This document shows, one piece after another, positions 62,203 to 64,000 of a stretch of 64,000 nucleotides of DNA. Under the pieces are notes generated by a model. The model had not been told where the DNA came from and did no database searches. It saw only the letters and a program-made list of their open reading frames with translations. The DNA is taken from NCBI GenBank assembly GCA_017427985.1, contig JAFRRS010000001.1, positions 1 to 64,000 on the forward strand, in the 5' to 3' direction. The translations under genes and the position numbers were made by a program. The stretch is from Bacteroidales bacterium (GTDB taxonomy: Bacteria > Bacteroidota > Bacteroidia > Bacteroidales > F082). The number at the start of each line of letters is the position of its first letter. Position 1 is the stretch's first letter.

Positions 62203-62517
62203 ATGACAGACATCCATATTTTGGAAAAAATCAAATCCACAGCAAAAAGGATAATTCCGAAAAACGGGAAGGCTATTCTTTTTGGCTCACAAGCCCGTGG
62301 CACAGCCCATGAAGGTTCTGATTGGGATGTCTTGATATTGCTTGATAAAGATAAAATCACTTACGACGATTATTCCGCAGTGGCATACCCGTTCGACACG
62401 TTGGGATGGGATATTGACGCGATGATAAGCCCAATAATCTATACAAAAAAAGACTGGGAAAAAGCTAGCTTTACACCATTTTATAAAAATGTAATGAGAG
62501 AGGGGATTGTACTATGA
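62203..62517 (+). CDS. MNT nucleotidyltransferase (antitoxin-type) of a HEPN/MNT pair
   Basis: The 104-residue protein is a minimal nucleotidyltransferase. The active-site motif is GSQARGTAHEGSDWDVLI near residues 29-46, that is GSxxRG followed by SDxDV. In HEPN/MNT modules this enzyme adds nucleotides to the HEPN partner and silences it. The stop overlaps the HEPN start by 4 bp (ATGA), so both are made together. Nothing in the sequence suggests inactivity. The pair is enclosed by similar repeat composites, hinting at movement as a unit. Confidence 0.85.
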   Translation: MTDIHILEKIKSTAKRIIPKNGKAILFGSQARGTAHEGSDWDVLILLDKDKITYDDYSAVAYPFDTLGWDIDAMISPIIYTKKDWEKASFTPFYKNVMREGIVL

Positions 62518-62912
62518 GCCTTACTGAAGAAGAACGCCATGCATTAGTGACATATAAAATTGAAAAAGCCAATAAAACATTGGAACAGGTTAAAACAATC
62601 ATTCCATTGGAATATTGGGAAATGGCTGCAAACAGACTGTATTATGCCGCTTATTATGCAGTGTCGGCACTTCTTTTAAGAGATGGCTTTTCAGTCCAAA
62701 CACATCAAGGTATTATTCATGTTTTCGGTCAGAATTATATCAAAACCAATGTAATAGATGGCAAATTCGGTGCATTGTATGGCCGTTTGTTCTCTTTGCG
62801 TCAAACGGGAGATTATGGTGATACATTCGATTTAACAGCAGATGATGTTATGCCGTTATTGTCCCCTACAGAAGAATTGATAAATACTATATCAGAGATT
62901 CTTGTAAAATAA
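62514..62912 (+). CDS. HEPN-domain protein (toxin-type) of a HEPN/MNT pair
   Basis: The 132-residue helical protein has the HEPN pattern near residue 40: AANRLYYAAYYAVSALLL, then LRDGFSVQTHQG and FSLRQTGDYGDTFDL near 100. HEPN toxins are RNases with an R-x4-6-H site. Here the spacing between Arg and His is seven, so the RNase site may be weak or not of that form. It is translated from the overlapping ATG and forms the partner of the MNT protein. The likely role is stress or phage defence, by inference from the family. Confidence 0.8.
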   Translation: MSLTEEERHALVTYKIEKANKTLEQVKTIIPLEYWEMAANRLYYAAYYAVSALLLRDGFSVQTHQGIIHVFGQNYIKTNVIDGKFGALYGRLFSLRQTGDYGDTFDLTADDVMPLLSPTEELINTISEILVK

Positions 62913-62971
62913 ACCTGAAATCCAAAGATTTCTAGGTGTTTTTGTAGAGACGTTTCCTGAAACGTCTCTAC
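62911..62971. repeat. Composite terminator plus 28-bp palindrome, right of the HEPN/MNT pair
   Basis: It begins within the HEPN stop codon. CCTGAAATC pairs with GATTTC-AGG around a CAAA loop with one bulged T, followed by TGTTTTT and then the palindrome at 62944-62971 (centre TTTCCTGAAA). It is likely to end the HEPN transcript. Confidence 0.8.
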
Positions 62972-63045
62972 TTTTTCTGCAAATTGTGTCAAAAAATTGA
63001 AATCACCAAAGAAAAAATCTTGTTAGTCTTGTAATCAAAAATTTG

Positions 63046-63053
63046 TATCTTTG
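63046..63053 (+). promoter_or_regulatory. -7 element of the sulfatase gene promoter
   Basis: TATCTTTG fits TAnnTTTG, 16 nt before the ATG at 63070. A TTG lies at 63020-63022, 23 nt upstream, slightly long. Confidence 0.55.
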
Positions 63054-63069
63054 CGAAAATTTAAAAACT

Positions 63070-64000
63070 ATGAAAAAATACGTCTTTTATCTCGTTAAGA
63101 TGTTGGTTTTCTTGCTGATAACGTTCGCGATAATGAGAGTCATCTTTATTGTGAATTATTGGCATCTGGTAAACATCGACATGGTCCCGTTTGTCGAAAT
63201 CGTCAAAAGCTTCTTCAAAGCCATACCTCTTGATATTGCCACAGCCTGTTATATCATGGCAATACCGGCTCTCGTGATGTTTGTCGCCTATTGTCTCAAC
63301 AAAAATATCAGCTATCGCTGGATGCGATGGTATTTTTATATCATAATCGCTCTCTATGTCCTCGCCGTGATGGGTGAGATTGGAATCTATGGCGAATGGC
63401 GTACCAAGCTGAGCGTCAAGGCTTTGTCATATTTAAGAGACCCTTCGGAGGTGATAAACACCGCATCAACGCAGCAAACGGTTCTTCTCGTGTCACTCTG
63501 GGCTTGCTTCACGCTCCTGTTTTGCTGGTGGTATGTCCGATGGATTGAGCCTTCAGGTGTTGAGGTACATGAGAGGAAAATCGACTGGTTCATGTACCCC
63601 TCTGTTTTTGTCCTGACATTCGGCCTTCTTTTCCTTGGAATGAGAGGCGGCTTCGGCGAGATTCCGATTTCCACAAGCTCAGGATATTTCAGCAACTATA
63701 AGATTGTCAATATCATGACGGTTAATCCGATGTATAATCTTGCCGAGAATTACACCAATGCGAGAAAAGTTGAGACAAAGGCGCATTTCACCTATATGGA
63801 TTTCGAGACCGCTGAGGCGATTACCAAAAAAACTCATGAGATAGAATGTGACTCGACAGTGAAAATATTAAAAACAGAGCGTCCTAACGTGTTGATAATC
63901 TTGCTTGAAAGCTGGTCTGCCGATCTTATCGAGTCGCTTGGCGGCGACCCGAGCATCGCTCCTAATTTCCATGAGATGGAAAAAGGCGGACTTCTCTTTA
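63070..64000 (+). CDS. LTA synthase-family sulfatase-like membrane protein (partial)
   Basis: The first 310 residues of a larger protein are visible, and the gene runs off the end. It starts with about five membrane helices (VKMLVFLLITFAIMRVIF, ATACYIMAIPALVMFVAY, WYFYIIIALYVLAVMG, LLVSLWACFTLLFCWWY, FVLTFGLLFLGM). The periplasmic alkaline-phosphatase-fold domain begins with RPNVLIILLESWSADL near residue 275, the typical start of LTA synthase-type sulfatases. In Bacteroidetes such proteins may modify surface glycans or lipids with phosphoglycerol or phosphoethanolamine. The nucleophile Thr lies beyond the window. Confidence 0.85.
   Translation, partial: MKKYVFYLVKMLVFLLITFAIMRVIFIVNYWHLVNIDMVPFVEIVKSFFKAIPLDIATACYIMAIPALVMFVAYCLNKNISYRWMRWYFYIIIALYVLAVMGEIGIYGEWRTKLSVKALSYLRDPSEVINTASTQQTVLLVSLWACFTLLFCWWYVRWIEPSGVEVHERKIDWFMYPSVFVLTFGLLFLGMRGGFGEIPISTSSGYFSNYKIVNIMTVNPMYNLAENYTNARKVETKAHFTYMDFETAEAITKKTHEIECDSTVKILKTERPNVLIILLESWSADLIESLGGDPSIAPNFHEMEKGGLLF

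Noticed and set aside
62203..62912. Possible abortive-infection island
   Set aside because: Only the HEPN/MNT pair is seen; neighbouring genes are ordinary envelope genes.

Overview
The window is a 64 kb piece of a Bacteroidota chromosome, most likely an uncultured member of the Bacteroidales. Three things support this. Promoters are of the Bacteroidetes type (TTG, about 20 nt, TAnnTTTG). Seven proteins carry C-terminal type IX secretion (T9SS) sorting domains. The housekeeping blocks are typical of the phylum: rpoB-rpoC-DUF3467, bamD-rpoZ-coaBC-DUF4835-recN and pyrB-pyrI. I saw no rRNA, tRNA, CRISPR array, transposase or reverse transcriptase.

Layout. 0-5 kb: end of rpoB, rpoC and a DUF3467 gene. 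5-9 kb: a candidate structured RNA, then an operon of three LPP20-like envelope proteins and a lectin-fold lipoprotein. 9-11.5 kb: a truncated RhuM gene between two copies of one promoter, then pyrBI with a candidate attenuator. 11.5-22 kb: a five-gene cluster ending in a 2066-residue SpvB/FG-GAP/RHS protein, with a lipoprotein, a T9SS protein, a trimeric-head/tail-fibre-like protein and a miniature T9SS protein. 22-35 kb: housekeeping (argS, rsmE, MBL hydrolase, dapA, bamD, rpoZ, coaBC, recN) plus a secreted M14 peptidase. 35-41 kb: M16 peptidase and an ABC/GntR operon. 41-53 kb: secreted nuclease, CotH-like protein, ADP-forming acyl-CoA ligase, a frameshifted C25-like peptidase and two more T9SS cargo proteins. 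53-59.6 kb: lipid kinase, thioesterase, SpoU methylase, EamA transporter, membrane PHP protein, nadE and yggS. 59.6-64 kb: second copy of the structured RNA, a tiny membrane-anchored exported protein, a lectin-fold lipoprotein, a HEPN/MNT pair and the start of an LTA-synthase-type sulfatase.

The most interesting signal is non-coding. A roughly 300-nt RNA occurs twice (about 5110-5410 and 59646-59950). Each copy has its own promoter, a terminator, and hairpins that keep their pairing through substitutions, including one double compensatory change. Each copy lies just upstream of an operon that ends in a lectin-fold lipoprotein. This looks like a regulatory leader or small RNA for surface proteins.

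A second theme is three families of small hairpin repeats: 28-bp palindromes, AATGTG-linked mini-hairpins and TCATTCCGA elements. Each family keeps its edges constant while its core varies but stays self-complementary. They sit mainly at gene ends, and one copy lies inside yggS.

The RHS cluster and the smaller 48.8-53 kb cluster both combine a head/tail-fibre-like protein with T9SS cargo and may be related surface-display modules.
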